Assembly (NCBI GenBank): GCA_903853895.1
Contig: CAINUX010000106.1
Location: 1-64,000, forward strand
From: an uncultured beta proteobacterium
GTDB taxonomy: Bacteria > Pseudomonadota > Gammaproteobacteria > Burkholderiales > Burkholderiaceae_C
DNA length: 64,000 nucleotides
Direction of reading: 5' to 3'
The translations under genes and the position numbers were made by a program. A model generated the notes under the pieces. That model had not been told where the DNA came from, did not search any database, and saw nothing but the letters and a program-made list of their open reading frames with translations. Positions 1-8,544 of this stretch are shown here, one piece after another (positions within the stretch are counted from its first letter, which is position 1; each line of letters begins with the position of its first letter).

Positions 1-227
1 CGCTTGATAGTGTCGCGGGCCACCTGGATGTAGTCGACGTGCGCATTGGTGGTGATTTCACCGGCCAGCACGACCAGGCCGGTGTTGGTCAGCGTCTCGG
101 CTGCCACACGGGACTTGGGATCTTGTTTGAAAATAGCGTCCAGAATGGCATCGGAAATCTGGTCGGCAACCTTGTCAGGGTGGCCTTCAGAAACAGACTC
201 GGACGTGAAGAGGAAATCGTTCGCCAT
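1..227 (-). CDS. metK: S-adenosylmethionine synthetase, N-terminal part (runs off left edge)
   Basis: Methionine adenosyltransferase makes S-adenosylmethionine from methionine and ATP in the cytoplasm. Only the first 75 codons are in the window; the rest lies beyond base 1, which is why the ORF track does not list it. The visible N-terminus ([20 protein letters not shown]) is the strongly conserved start of the family and carries the ATP-contacting GHPDK motif at residues 15-19. The ATG at 227-225 has a GGAG nine bases upstream on the minus strand. It is divergent from the acyltransferase gene, the usual betaproteobacterial arrangement. Confidence 0.95.
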   Translation of the reverse strand, partial: MANDFLFTSESVSEGHPDKVADQISDAILDAIFKQDPKSRVAAETLTNTGLVVLAGEITTNAHVDYIQVARDTIK

Positions 228-478
228 GGTTCATTGCTCCAAAAAAACATCAAGTCGCGTTGCTTGGGCTTTGGGGCTTCGGCGAACGCTTTAGCAGAAT
301 TGTCATTTACGACAAGGCACAATGGCAACCCAATCGAGAATCGCCACCGTGTGCGTCGCCCTGCAAGTAGTTCCGTAACTCAGCGACACGCGCGATTTTA
401 TCCCAGACCTGTAGTCTCCCTAGAAATGTTGCCCTTCTTGTCTTTGTGGGTGTTTGTTGTACGCAGGACTGCACGCGC
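228..478. other. Divergent intergenic region between metK and the acyltransferase gene
   Basis: This 251-base gap separates two divergently transcribed genes and must hold both promoters. On the minus strand a TTGTCG (315-310) and TAAAGC (293-288) pair with a 16-base spacer is a weak sigma-70 candidate for metK, leaving a leader of about 60 bases. I see no convincing SAM or SAH riboswitch fold by eye and no clear plus-strand promoter. The small ORFs predicted here are shadows. Confidence 0.3.
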
Positions 479-1345
479 ATGCTGACCCGCGCCGTTTTGA
501 TGCTGGTGGGGTGGATGGGTTACTTGCCGTTGCCCGTGGTCCGCGCCTTGGGTGCGGCGCTCGGCCGCTTGCTGTATGGTCTGGTGGCGTCCCGGCGCCG
601 GGTGGTGTTGACCAATCTGAGCCTGTGTTTTTCGCAGTGGTCAGAGGCTGAGGTGCGCGCACAGGCGGCTCAGGTGTTCATTCACTTTGCGCAAAGCTGG
701 CTGGACCGGGGCTGGCTGTGGCATGGCTCGCCCCGGCTCACGCAAAGGCGCCTGCGCCTGACGGGCGCTTTGCACGAGCTGGACGGTGACGGGCCGACCG
801 TGCTCTTTGCGCCGCACTTCATGGGCCTGGACGCGGGCTGGACGGCGTTGACCCAGCAGATTCCCCGGCACTTCACCACCATTTATACCGACCAGGCCAA
901 TCCGGTGTCGGATGCCTGGATCTTGCAGGGCCGCCAGCGGTTTGGCTCCGCGCGCCTGTTCGGACGCATTGAAGGCGTCAAACCCATTCTGGAAGCCTTG
1001 AAAAAGGGCGAGCCGCTGTATCTGCTTCCGGATATGAATTTTGGGCCGGAAGAGTCGGTATTTGTCCCCTTCTATGGTGTGGCCGCCGCCACCGTGCCAT
1101 CGCTGGCGCGGTTTGCGAAGCTGGGGCGCGCCAAGGTGGTGCCTGTCATTTCCCGCATGACCCGCGAGGGCTATGACATCGAGGTGTTGCCAGCTTGGAC
1201 CGATTTCCCGTCGGGCGACATACTGGCAGACACAGCCGTGATGAATGCGCGGCTGCAGGGCTATATCGACACCATGCCCTCGCAGTACTACTGGGTGCAC
1301 AAACGCTTCAAGGACCGGCCCAACGGTGAGACGCCGCCGTACTGA
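479..1345 (+). CDS. LpxL/HtrB-family lipid A acyltransferase
   Basis: A lysophospholipid-type acyltransferase expected to add a secondary acyl chain to lipid A at the inner membrane. The protein (288 aa from the ATG at 479) has a hydrophobic N-terminus and the HX4D catalytic signature as HFMGLD (H113, D118), followed by the family block LYLLPDMNFGPEESVFVPF. The length fits LpxL/LpxM-type enzymes. The ORF track starts at 446, but the in-frame ATG at 479 has AGGAC about ten bases upstream and matches the family start better. Position beside metK is typical of Burkholderiales, where one or two such genes occur. Which acyl position it serves cannot be told from sequence alone. Confidence 0.85.
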   Translation: MLTRAVLMLVGWMGYLPLPVVRALGAALGRLLYGLVASRRRVVLTNLSLCFSQWSEAEVRAQAAQVFIHFAQSWLDRGWLWHGSPRLTQRRLRLTGALHELDGDGPTVLFAPHFMGLDAGWTALTQQIPRHFTTIYTDQANPVSDAWILQGRQRFGSARLFGRIEGVKPILEALKKGEPLYLLPDMNFGPEESVFVPFYGVAAATVPSLARFAKLGRAKVVPVISRMTREGYDIEVLPAWTDFPSGDILADTAVMNARLQGYIDTMPSQYYWVHKRFKDRPNGETPPY

Positions 1346-1366
1346 CGGTACGGCCCGTATTGCTGT

Positions 1367-1417
1367 TTGCTATTAAAAGTATAGCAATTTACGGTTATTT
1401 CACGAGGGCTTGCGCAG
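1367..1417 (-). repeat. Dispersed GCTAT-N7-ATAGC repeat, copy A (reverse orientation)
   Basis: The core is a 17-base hairpin, GCTAT-taaaagt-ATAGC (1369-1385), followed on the same side by a conserved flank that reads TGCGCAAGCCCTCGTG on the minus strand. The flank supplies the last six codons (FLRKPS) and is immediately followed by the TGA of the alpha/beta hydrolase. It lies between two convergent genes. It belongs to the same family as copies at 5598, 20951, 25831, 42331, 44673, 47980 and 63139. Confidence 0.7.
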
Positions 1418-2317
1418 GAAATCGCTTAAATGGTATTGGACCAACCCGGGTTGCTCGTGGATGATCCAGTGCGAGGCACCGGGAACCCTGTGCAGCGTGA
1501 GGTCGGGCACATAGGCGTCCAGGCCGTCAATCAACTCCGGCGGCAGCGCTGCGTCATCGAGTCCCCAGACCACCAGCGTGGGAACAGCAATGGTCAGCAT
1601 GCTGGCGGGCAGCGCTACGGCCGCCGCGGCCGGGTCCTCGGGCCGGGGCGGGCGCAGGGGTGAGGAGCGGTAGTAATTGCAGCCGCCGCGCAGGCCCTGC
1701 GACCAGACGTCGCGGTACTGGTCCTTGACCGCTTCCGTCAGCCACGGAGTGGGCCGCTCGCCGGTGAATTCATGGGTCAGGAAGCCCCACAGGCGCTCGT
1801 AGTCATTGGAGGTCAGCAGCTTTTCTGCATCGTCGCGGATCAGGAAGTTCATATAGGCGCTGGCCTGTTGCTGCGCCGGATTGTTCGTGAGTTCACGCAA
1901 AAACGTGCCCGGATGCGGCGAATTGATGATGGCCAGCCGCTTCGTCAAATGGGGCAGCTGGTTAGCAAAGTTCCACGCCACGGCGCCACCCCAGTCGTGG
2001 GCCACCAGGCATTCCAGCGTTTGGGATCCCCCGGTTTCGATGGCCACCAGCGCAGCGATGTCCTGCACCAGGTATTTGGGGCGGTAGGCTGCGACGTTCG
2101 GAGGCGCCGACGACCGCTCAAAACCCCGCAGGTTGGGTGCCACACAGCGGTAGCCACCGTTCTCGTCTTTGGAAAAGTGCTCCAGCAGCGCATCCCAGAC
2201 GAAGGCACCTTCGGGAAAACCGTGCAGAAAGATCAGCACGGGGCGCCCCGGTGATCCCGTCGCCCTGCAACTCAGCGTGATGCCGTGGGGCAGCGGCTGC
2301 AGGTAGGTCTCGATCAT
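1400..2317 (-). CDS. Alpha/beta hydrolase, epoxide hydrolase or dehalogenase type
   Basis: A 305-aa alpha/beta-hydrolase. The oxyanion-hole motif HGFPE is at 32-36, and the nucleophile elbow is AHDWGG with Asp108. An acidic residue lies in VWGLDDAALP, and the catalytic His is H283 in GASHW. An aspartate nucleophile (not serine) points to epoxide hydrolases or haloalkane dehalogenases; the HGFPE form and the following NLRGF motif favour epoxide hydrolase-like proteins. The substrate is unknown. Its ATG overlaps the TGA of engB by four bases (ATGA), so the two are probably translationally coupled. The last six residues come from an interspersed repeat, so the natural C-terminus may have been altered. 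Confidence 0.8.
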   Translation of the reverse strand: MIETYLQPLPHGITLSCRATGSPGRPVLIFLHGFPEGAFVWDALLEHFSKDENGGYRCVAPNLRGFERSSAPPNVAAYRPKYLVQDIAALVAIETGGSQTLECLVAHDWGGAVAWNFANQLPHLTKRLAIINSPHPGTFLRELTNNPAQQQASAYMNFLIRDDAEKLLTSNDYERLWGFLTHEFTGERPTPWLTEAVKDQYRDVWSQGLRGGCNYYRSSPLRPPRPEDPAAAAVALPASMLTIAVPTLVVWGLDDAALPPELIDGLDAYVPDLTLHRVPGASHWIIHEQPGLVQYHLSDFLRKPS

Positions 2318-3051
2318 TCCTCAGCAGGAGTTTCGGGTGTTAGTGTTGCGGGCGCGGTCTTGGCGGGCGGATGTGCCCACTTCCACAGCAGTTGGGCCAC
2401 GTCATCGACGCCCTTGCGCTTTGTAGCGGAGAAGAGCATGACCTCGCCGCCGCCGGCCTGCAATTTCGTAATGGACAGAATCTTGGTGGCTTCGCTGCGG
2501 GTCAGTTTGTCGGATTTGGTGAGGATGATCAAAAACTTCAGGCCCTCCTGCACTCGGGGGCGGATGACGTCCAGCAGAATCTCGTCCAGCTCGGTCAGGC
2601 CGTGGCGCGGATCGCACATCAGCACAATGCCCATCAGGTTTTCGCGGGTGATAAGGTAGTTGGCCATCACCTGTTGCCAGCGGATCTTGTCCTGCTTGGG
2701 AACGGCCGCATAGCCGTAGCCTGGCAGGTCGGTCAGAATGGCGTCGGTGACGCCTTGCTTGCCCAGGCTGAACAGGTTGATGTGCTGGGTGCGCCCCGGC
2801 TTTTTGGATGCATACGCCAACTGCTTTTGTTGCGTCAGCGTGTTGATGCAGGTGGATTTTCCGGCGTTGGAGCGGCCGACGAAGGCAATCTCGGGAACGT
2901 CCAGCGGGGGCAAAAAGTGTAGTTCGGGTGCAGTCGTCAAGAATTTGGCGGTATGCAGCCATCCCAACGCGATGGCTGCGGGCGTTTTTTCGCCAACCCC
3001 AGCCTTGGGCGCAGGTGGGGTAAAGGTGGTTGAGTTTGTGTTGGTAGTCAT
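2314..3051 (-). CDS. engB: Ribosome biogenesis GTP-binding protein EngB/YihA
   Basis: An essential-type small GTPase of the TrmE-Era-EngA-EngB class that acts in large ribosomal subunit assembly and cell division. In the 245-aa product the P-loop GRSNAGKS is at 59-66, G3 DLPGYG at 108-113, G4 TKSD at 178-181 and G5 SATK near 208. The ORF track extends to 3378, but residues before MTTNTN are the antisense of the cytochrome c4 gene, so the ATG at 3051 is chosen. No strong Shine-Dalgarno is visible. It is divergent from cytochrome c4 across 72 bases and coupled to the downstream hydrolase. Confidence 0.93.
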   Translation of the reverse strand: MTTNTNSTTFTPPAPKAGVGEKTPAAIALGWLHTAKFLTTAPELHFLPPLDVPEIAFVGRSNAGKSTCINTLTQQKQLAYASKKPGRTQHINLFSLGKQGVTDAILTDLPGYGYAAVPKQDKIRWQQVMANYLITRENLMGIVLMCDPRHGLTELDEILLDVIRPRVQEGLKFLIILTKSDKLTRSEATKILSITKLQAGGGEVMLFSATKRKGVDDVAQLLWKWAHPPAKTAPATLTPETPAEE

Positions 3052-3123
3052 TGAGTAAGGCGATAGACCCGAGCCGCATTGTAGAATGCCCTCTGTTTTG
3101 CCCACCAGACATACAGCAGCACC

Positions 3124-3780
3124 ATGAAGTTGATTGCCCATTTGCTCTTCGCCGCCGTTGCGGCCGCCTCGTCCTCTTTTGCCTTCGCAGCGGACGCCGC
3201 CGCGCCGGCGGCGCATGCCGCAGCGCCAGCTGCCAAGGTGAAACCCGATTTGACAAAGGGTGAGGCAACGTATGCTGCAGTATGTGCGGCCTGCCATGGT
3301 GCAGACGGAAATTCCGGTACGCCTGCATACCCCAAGCTGGCTCAGCAGCATCCTGAATACCTGGTCAAGCAACTGCAAGAGTTCAAGTCCGACAAGCGCG
3401 CCAGCCCGATCATGAAGGGTTTTGCCTCCGTGTTGTCGGACGAAGATATGAGAAACGTTGCGTACTGGGTGGCGGCCAAAAAGGCCAAGCCCGGCACTGC
3501 GACTGAGAAAAGCTTAGTGCTGTTGGGTGAAAAAATCTACCGCGGCGGAATTGCAGATCGCCAGATCGCCGCTTGTGCGGGTTGCCACAGCCCTAACGGA
3601 GCGGGTATTCCCTCCCAGTTTCCCCGTGTCAGCGGTCAGCACGCTGACTATGCCGTGGCACAGTTGACTGCTTTCCGTGACGGCGTGCGCAAGAACAGCG
3701 TGCAAATGTCGCAGGTTGCCGCCAAGTTGAACGACCGTGAAATCAAGGCCGTTGCCGATTACATTGCCGGTTTGCGCTAA
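3124..3780 (+). CDS. Diheme cytochrome c4, periplasmic
   Basis: A 218-aa c-type cytochrome with two tandem domains, each with one CXXCH heme site (CAACH 54-58, CAGCH 151-155). The N-terminus is a Sec signal peptide ending near AFAADA, followed by an unusual Ala/Pro-rich linker of about 20 residues before the first heme domain. The size and two-domain layout match cytochrome c4, which passes electrons from the bc1 complex to terminal oxidases. The divergent engB-c4 arrangement is common in betaproteobacteria. A TAGAAT at 3082-3087 could be its -10 box, but no matching -35 is visible. Two hairpins follow the stop codon. Confidence 0.9.
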   Translation: MKLIAHLLFAAVAAASSSFAFAADAAAPAAHAAAPAAKVKPDLTKGEATYAAVCAACHGADGNSGTPAYPKLAQQHPEYLVKQLQEFKSDKRASPIMKGFASVLSDEDMRNVAYWVAAKKAKPGTATEKSLVLLGEKIYRGGIADRQIAACAGCHSPNGAGIPSQFPRVSGQHADYAVAQLTAFRDGVRKNSVQMSQVAAKLNDREIKAVADYIAGLR

Positions 3781-3801
3781 AACGCCGCGTTGACGTCCAT
3801 C

Positions 3802-3884
3802 GCGTTGGTTCCGAGTGGAACCAAACGCTGGCCACAGTCCCTAAAGGGGCAGAAGCATCTCAGGATGGTTCTGCCCCTTTTTTT
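3802..3884 (+). terminator. Rho-independent terminator after cytochrome c4, preceded by a second hairpin
   Basis: AAAGGGGCAGAA (3843-3854) pairs perfectly with TTCTGCCCCTTT (3869-3880), and the T-run continues to 3884. Just upstream, TTGGTTCC (3805-3812) and GGAACCAA (3817-3824) form a second perfect 8-bp hairpin with a 4-base loop. The first-described hairpin with its T-run is a classical terminator; the role of the other is unknown. Confidence 0.85.
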
Positions 3885-3941
3885 GTTACGCTGTAAGAAA
3901 CCCGGCGTTGGCCCGACCAAGTACCAAACGAGGAAATTCCT

Positions 3942-4949
3942 ATGCTGATCAAGACCCTGGGCAACGGTTTCAACCATCCCGTTGCCAGTGAAATAACTGA
4001 CCGTGCGCATTATGAAGGCCGACGCGATATCCTGAAGCTGATGGCCACCGGAGCAGCCGGTGGTGTCATGGCCAGCTGGGCGTCGCGCCAGGCGCTGGCG
4101 CAGAGTCCGGGGCTGGTGCAGCGCCCGGGCAAGCTGGCTGCCCTGAGTGCCAAACCTTCTACGGTTGCGGGCGCCACAACGATGGAAAAGCCTACCGCCT
4201 ATAAAGACGCCAGCACCTACAACAATTTTTATGAATTTGGCACCGACAAGGCAGACCCAGCGGCCAATGCTCACACCCTCAAGACCAGTCCTTGGACAGT
4301 CGAAATCGAGGGGCTGGTCAAAAAGCCGGGCAAGTTGGGGCTGGAAGAGTTGCTCAAGCTCAGCGCCATGGAAGAGCGCTTGTACCGCCTGCGCTGCGTC
4401 GAAGGTTGGTCCATGGTGATTCCCTGGGTGGGCTACTCGCTGGCCGATCTGATACGGCACGTGGAGCCTTTGGGCAACGCCAAGTATGTGGAGTTCGTCA
4501 CACTTGCCGATCCCAAGACCATGCCGTTTGTTGGTTCGCGGGTGCTCGACTGGCCCTATGTCGAGGCGCTGCGGCTGGATGAAGCCCTGCATCCCTTGAC
4601 GCTGCTGGCCTTTGGCATGTACGGCGAGGTTTTGCCCAATCAAAGTGGTGCTCCTGTGCGACTGGTGGTGCCGTGGAAATATGGGTTCAAGAGCGGAAAG
4701 AGCATTGTCAAGATCCGTTTTACCGACAAGCAGCCGGCCACCGCCTGGAACAAGGCTGCGGCCAACGAATACGGCTTCTACTCCAACGTCAATCCCAATG
4801 TGGACCATCCCCGCTGGAGCCAGGCGTCCGAACGCCGCATTGGCGAAGACGGCCTGTTCGCCAAGAAGCGCAAGACGCTGATGTTCAACGGGTACGAGGC
4901 ACAGGTTGGCCAGCTGTATGCAGGCATGGACTTGAAGAAACTGTTCTGA
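3942..4949 (+). CDS. msrP: Protein-methionine-sulfoxide reductase catalytic subunit MsrP
   Basis: A periplasmic molybdopterin enzyme that reduces oxidised methionine residues in envelope proteins, taking electrons from MsrQ. The 335-aa precursor has a Tat signal: the twin arginine in GRRDILKLM (R27-R28), then a hydrophobic stretch and an ALAQ cleavage site. The molybdenum-ligand cysteine is C152 in [10 protein letters not shown], in the YedY/sulfite-oxidase fold. The start has a good AGGAAA ribosome site. The gene lies eight bases upstream of msrQ. Export would use the Tat translocase encoded at 46428-47964. Confidence 0.94.
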   Translation: MLIKTLGNGFNHPVASEITDRAHYEGRRDILKLMATGAAGGVMASWASRQALAQSPGLVQRPGKLAALSAKPSTVAGATTMEKPTAYKDASTYNNFYEFGTDKADPAANAHTLKTSPWTVEIEGLVKKPGKLGLEELLKLSAMEERLYRLRCVEGWSMVIPWVGYSLADLIRHVEPLGNAKYVEFVTLADPKTMPFVGSRVLDWPYVEALRLDEALHPLTLLAFGMYGEVLPNQSGAPVRLVVPWKYGFKSGKSIVKIRFTDKQPATAWNKAAANEYGFYSNVNPNVDHPRWSQASERRIGEDGLFAKKRKTLMFNGYEAQVGQLYAGMDLKKLF

Positions 4950-4956
4950 GCGGACG

Positions 4957-5598
4957 ATGCGAGTTGTCCTGAATCAGTGCCTGTCCAGCAAGTTTGCCAA
5001 ACCTGTTGCTTTTGCGCTGGCGCTGCTGCCTTTTCTCTGGCTGGTGACTGCTGCGGCGCTGGATTGGCTGGGGGCCAATCCGGCGGAGGCGTTGGAGCGC
5101 TCCACGGGTGATTGGACTCTGCGCATGTTGTGCGTGGTGCTGGCCGTCACACCCTTGCGCACCATGGCGGGATTGCCGGCGTTGGCACGGTTTCGGCGCA
5201 TGGCGGGGCTTTTTGTGTACTTCTACGCGGTGTTGCACTTGCTGGCCTACAGTTGGTTTGACATGGGCTTTGACTTGGCGGATATCGCCAAAGACATCAT
5301 CAAGCGACCCTTCGTGCTGGTCGGGTTCACCGCCATCGTGCTGCTGACTCCGCTGGCCTTGACGTCGTTCAACCGGGCCATTCGCGCATTGGGTGGCCGC
5401 CGGTGGCAGTTGTTGCACCGGTTGGTGTACGCGGTGGCGGTTCTGGCCATCGTGCATTTCTTCTGGATGCGGGCCGGTAAAAACAACTTTGCCGAGGTGG
5501 CGGTATATGCCGCGATTTTTGGCAGTCTGTTGGGCTGGCGTGTGGCGAACGCTGTTAAGAAAAAGGCCAGCCAGGCCTCGTCCATGTTGCGTAGTTAG
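4957..5598 (+). CDS. msrQ: Heme-binding membrane subunit MsrQ
   Basis: An inner-membrane b-type cytochrome (213 aa, about six transmembrane segments) that delivers quinone-derived electrons to MsrP. Histidines in the ferric-reductase-like core (VLHLLAY, LLHRLVY, IVHFFW) are the expected heme ligands. It directly follows msrP with a 7-base gap, as in the canonical operon. The TAG stop codon at 5596-5598 sits at the edge of a dispersed repeat hairpin whose first base is 5598, so the C-terminus ends where the repeat begins. Confidence 0.92.
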   Translation: MRVVLNQCLSSKFAKPVAFALALLPFLWLVTAAALDWLGANPAEALERSTGDWTLRMLCVVLAVTPLRTMAGLPALARFRRMAGLFVYFYAVLHLLAYSWFDMGFDLADIAKDIIKRPFVLVGFTAIVLLTPLALTSFNRAIRALGGRRWQLLHRLVYAVAVLAIVHFFWMRAGKNNFAEVAVYAAIFGSLLGWRVANAVKKKASQASSMLRS

Positions 5599-5618
5599 CT
5601 ATAAAAAAGATAGCAATT
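5594..5618 (+). repeat. Dispersed repeat, copy B (core hairpin only)
   Basis: The hairpin GCTAT-aaaaaag-ATAGC occupies 5598-5614 with the family's fixed 5-7-5 geometry. The TAGCCCT flank seen in other copies is missing. It overlaps the msrQ stop codon and lies in the convergent gap between msrQ and the LptM-like gene. Confidence 0.6.
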
Positions 5619-5633
5619 GGGTGGGGCTGTAAA

Positions 5634-5798
5634 TCACTCTGCTGTGGTGGCGGGGAGCGGAACTGGCAACACCTTTGCAGCGGTCGGCGCGGGCTTGGCG
5701 GGCAAATACAGTGCACCGGTCTGGCCGCAACCCGCCAAAGTGGACAACCCCGCACCAAGGACAATCGAGCTGACTAGAATTTGCTTTGTGATCAACAT
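5634..5798 (-). CDS. lptM: Small LptM/YifL-like outer-membrane lipoprotein
   Basis: A 54-aa lipoprotein with a short signal peptide and lipobox LAGC, giving Cys24 as the lipidated residue. The sequence just after it, [10 protein letters not shown], resembles the CGLKGPLYFP signature of LptM, which helps the LPS transporter LptDE mature. The ORF track begins far upstream (6068); the in-frame ATG at 5798 gives a proper signal peptide, and the longer N-terminus is antisense of cyaY. It diverges from cyaY with only 12 bases between the start codons. In many proteobacteria the same pair (lptM and cyaY) is adjacent and divergent, often with lysA following. Confidence 0.75.
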   Translation of the reverse strand: MLITKQILVSSIVLGAGLSTLAGCGQTGALYLPAKPAPTAAKVLPVPLPATTAE

Positions 5799-5810
5799 GG
5801 TGAAATTGTA

Positions 5811-6140
5811 ATGACAGACTCCGAATTCATGGACCGCGCCGAGGCGTTGCTCAAAGCCGTTGAGACGGGCTGCGACTGCATCAATGATGAAACCGATGCC
5901 GATGTGGACAACCAGCGGGTCGGTGGCATGGTCACACTGACCTTTGCCAATCACAGCCAGATTGTGATTAACCAGCAAAAACCGCTGCACGAAATCTGGC
6001 TGGCGACCCGGGCCGGCGGTTTTCATTACCGCTGGCTGGATGGTTTCTGGCAGGACACCAAGGGGCAAGGAGAATTTTTTGCAGCGCTTTCCAGCAACGC
6101 CTCGGCCCAGGCTGGGCAGGCGTTGCAGTTCCAGCCCTGA
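5811..6140 (+). CDS. cyaY: Frataxin-like iron donor protein CyaY
   Basis: Bacterial frataxin (109 aa from ATG 5811) binds iron and modulates iron-sulfur cluster assembly. It has the acidic first helix ([12 protein letters not shown], then [11 protein letters not shown]) and the family strands with [17 protein letters not shown] and GFHYRW. Length matches CyaY. The ORF track adds ten residues from 5781, but ATG 5811 with GGTGAA upstream fits the family start. It converges with the PBP1A gene; the two stop codons are adjacent (6140/6141). Confidence 0.93.
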   Translation: MTDSEFMDRAEALLKAVETGCDCINDETDADVDNQRVGGMVTLTFANHSQIVINQQKPLHEIWLATRAGGFHYRWLDGFWQDTKGQGEFFAALSSNASAQAGQALQFQP

Positions 6141-8519
6141 TCAGTTCCTGAACAGGTCCAAGATCTTCTTCTTTTCTTCCGCGGGTGGTAGGGTTAGGGG
6201 CGTGGACTCCGGTTTGTCTTCCAGGCCCATGGCGGATACGCCGGAGCTCTTGACGTATTCGTCGTAGAACCACTCTCCACCCACATGGACCACGCCTTCC
6301 GGTGCCGCCATCTCGTTGACGGGTACATTCTTGAGTGCACTTTCCATGAACGTGATCCATACGGGCAGGCTCAGGCCGCCGCCGGTTTCACGGTCGCCGA
6401 GTTTGCGGGGCGTGTCATAGCCAATCCAGGTGACCGCCGTCAGGGTCGGGTTGTATCCAGCGAACCAGGCGTCCATCGAATCATTCGTTGTGCCGGTCTT
6501 GCCATAGACGTCCGGCCGTTTGAGGGTGGCTTGAGCCCGTGCGGCAGTGCCAGAGCGGGTCACTTCTTGCAGCAGGCTGGTCATCATGAAGGCATTGCGC
6601 GCATCAATGGCTCGGTCGAATTCTTCCAGAGCCGGTGGTTTGGACTCGACCAGCACTTTGCCACGCTGTTCGCTGACCTTGGAGACCATCCACGGGTTCA
6701 CGCGGTAGCCGCCGTTGGCAAAGGTTGAGTAACCGACCACCATTTGCATGGGCGTCACCGAGCCTGCGCCCAGGGCCATGGTGAGATAAGGTGGGTGTTT
6801 ATCCGCCTCAAAACCAAATCGGGTAATCCACTCCTGCGCGTACTGGGTGCCGATGGCACGCAGGATCTGAATGGAGATCATGTTTTTCGATTTCGCCAGA
6901 CCCCGGCGCAGCGTCATCGGGCCTTCAAACGTGCCGTCATAGTTCTTAGGCTCCCACGGTTGGCCACCGGTCACCCCCGCATCGAAGAACAGCGGCGCGT
7001 CATTGATCACGGTTGCTGGCGTGAAGCCCTTTTCCAGAGCTGCCGAATAAATGAAAGGCTTGAAGCTGGAGCCTGGCTGTCGCCACGCCTGGGTCACGTG
7101 GTTGAACTTGTTCTTGGTAAAGTCAAAACCGCCAACCAAGGCCTTGATGGAGCCGTCGCGTGGGTCAATCGCGACAAATGCACCCTCAACCTCGGGGAGT
7201 TGGGTAATCTCCCAGGTGTCTTTGATCGTCCTGGCCACCCGTATGACCGCGCCTTTACGCAGCTTGATATTGGGTGGCGCCTTGTCGGAGAGCCCTGATT
7301 GCGCAGGTTTGAGGCCGTCGCCGGTGATTTCCACCAGCACGCCGCCCGGTCGCATGGCCTTGATCTTCTTGGTGTCTGCCTCAAGCACGACGGCGGACAT
7401 GACATCTCCGTTGTCGGGGTGGTCATCAAGTACATCGTCGATGGTTTCTTCAACGTCTGCCGGGTTGGCGGGCAGTACCACGAATTTCTCTGGCCCCCGG
7501 TAAACCTGACGGCGCTCGAAGTCCATGATGCCCCGCCGCAGGGCCTTGTAGGCGGCGTTCTGGTCAGCTGTGCGCAAGGTCGTGCGCACGTCCAAGCCAC
7601 GGGTATAGGTTTCGTCGCCGTACTGGTTGTACATCAGTTGGCGCACCATTTCAGCGGCGTATTCCGCATGAACCTGGTTGTGGTTGGCGTTGGACCTGAT
7701 TTTCAGTTCCTGCGCTTTGGCTGCTACGGCTTCTTTTTCGGAGATAAAGCCGTTTTCGAGCATCCGGTCGATGATGTGGCGCTGGCGAATTCGTGCGCGT
7801 TGGGGGTTGCTGATCGGGTTGTAGGCTGATGGCGCTTTGGGCAATCCCGCTAACATAGCTGCTTCAGCAATCGTGATGTCCTTCAACGGTTTGCCGTAAT
7901 AGGCCTCAGATGCGGCCGCGAAACCGTAGGACCGGTTGCCCAGAAAAATCTGGTTCATGTAGATTTCAAGAATCTGGTCTTTGGAGAGAAGATGCTCCAG
8001 TTTGAACGTCAGAAGAATTTCATAGATCTTGCGCGTGAATGTTTTTTCCGACGAAAGGTAGACGTTTCGCGCCACTTGCATGGTGATGGTGGAAGCGCCC
8101 TGGCTCTTGGCCTTGCCGACGTTGGCCAATCCGGCGCGTATCACCCCCAGGTAGTCGACGCCTCCGTGTTGATAAAACCGTGCATCTTCAATAGCCAGCA
8201 CTGCGTTGGTCATGACTTTGGGGATCTCGCCGATAGGTGTCAGATTGCGGCGCTCTTCGCCGAATTCCCCCATCAAGTCGCCTTCCGCCGAGAAAATCCG
8301 CAGCGGCAGTTTGGGCCGGTAATCGGAAAGGTCTGAAATGTCGGGCAAATTGGGAAAAGCCACCGCCAGTGCGATCGCAATGACCATGAGCAAGGACAGG
8401 GCGCCCGCAATGGCCAAGCCCAGCGTCCACAACACCGTCCGCACAAACCAATGCAAGCCTGATTTCTTCTTATCCGATGGAGCGGTATCTTTTTCAGCTG
8501 GTGTGGATTTGGAAGGCAT
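6141..8519 (-). CDS. mrcA: Penicillin-binding protein 1A (bifunctional murein synthase)
   Basis: A class A PBP that polymerises glycan strands and cross-links peptides in the periplasm. From the ATG at 8519 the protein has 792 aa: a cytoplasmic Lys-rich tail, one transmembrane segment (about 26-54), a glycosyltransferase domain with catalytic Glu111 in IEDARFYQH, then an OB-like insert typical of PBP1A. The transpeptidase domain has SSFK (Ser484, Lys487), SKN, and KTGTT near the C-terminus. An upstream in-frame ATG at 8546 overlaps a TATAAT sequence (8550-8545), so the later start is preferred. The gene is divergent from pilM, a conserved arrangement in many proteobacteria. Confidence 0.93.
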   Translation of the reverse strand: MPSKSTPAEKDTAPSDKKKSGLHWFVRTVLWTLGLAIAGALSLLMVIAIALAVAFPNLPDISDLSDYRPKLPLRIFSAEGDLMGEFGEERRNLTPIGEIPKVMTNAVLAIEDARFYQHGGVDYLGVIRAGLANVGKAKSQGASTITMQVARNVYLSSEKTFTRKIYEILLTFKLEHLLSKDQILEIYMNQIFLGNRSYGFAAASEAYYGKPLKDITIAEAAMLAGLPKAPSAYNPISNPQRARIRQRHIIDRMLENGFISEKEAVAAKAQELKIRSNANHNQVHAEYAAEMVRQLMYNQYGDETYTRGLDVRTTLRTADQNAAYKALRRGIMDFERRQVYRGPEKFVVLPANPADVEETIDDVLDDHPDNGDVMSAVVLEADTKKIKAMRPGGVLVEITGDGLKPAQSGLSDKAPPNIKLRKGAVIRVARTIKDTWEITQLPEVEGAFVAIDPRDGSIKALVGGFDFTKNKFNHVTQAWRQPGSSFKPFIYSAALEKGFTPATVINDAPLFFDAGVTGGQPWEPKNYDGTFEGPMTLRRGLAKSKNMISIQILRAIGTQYAQEWITRFGFEADKHPPYLTMALGAGSVTPMQMVVGYSTFANGGYRVNPWMVSKVSEQRGKVLVESKPPALEEFDRAIDARNAFMMTSLLQEVTRSGTAARAQATLKRPDVYGKTGTTNDSMDAWFAGYNPTLTAVTWIGYDTPRKLGDRETGGGLSLPVWITFMESALKNVPVNEMAAPEGVVHVGGEWFYDEYVKSSGVSAMGLEDKPESTPLTLPPAEEKKKILDLFRN

Positions 8520-8544
8520 ATTGGATGGGCGGGGAGACCCAAGC

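Noticed and set aside
228-445. SAM or SAH riboswitch upstream of metK
   Set aside because: No conserved core sequence of the known classes was recognised by eye, though a covariance search would be needed to be certain.
3052-3378. N-terminal extension of engB in the ORF track
   Set aside because: The extra 109 residues are the reverse complement of the cytochrome c4 gene and contain no GTPase features; ATG 3051 fits the family.
3777-4808. 343-aa minus-strand ORF
   Set aside because: Antisense to msrP; no signal or domain, while msrP is unmistakable.
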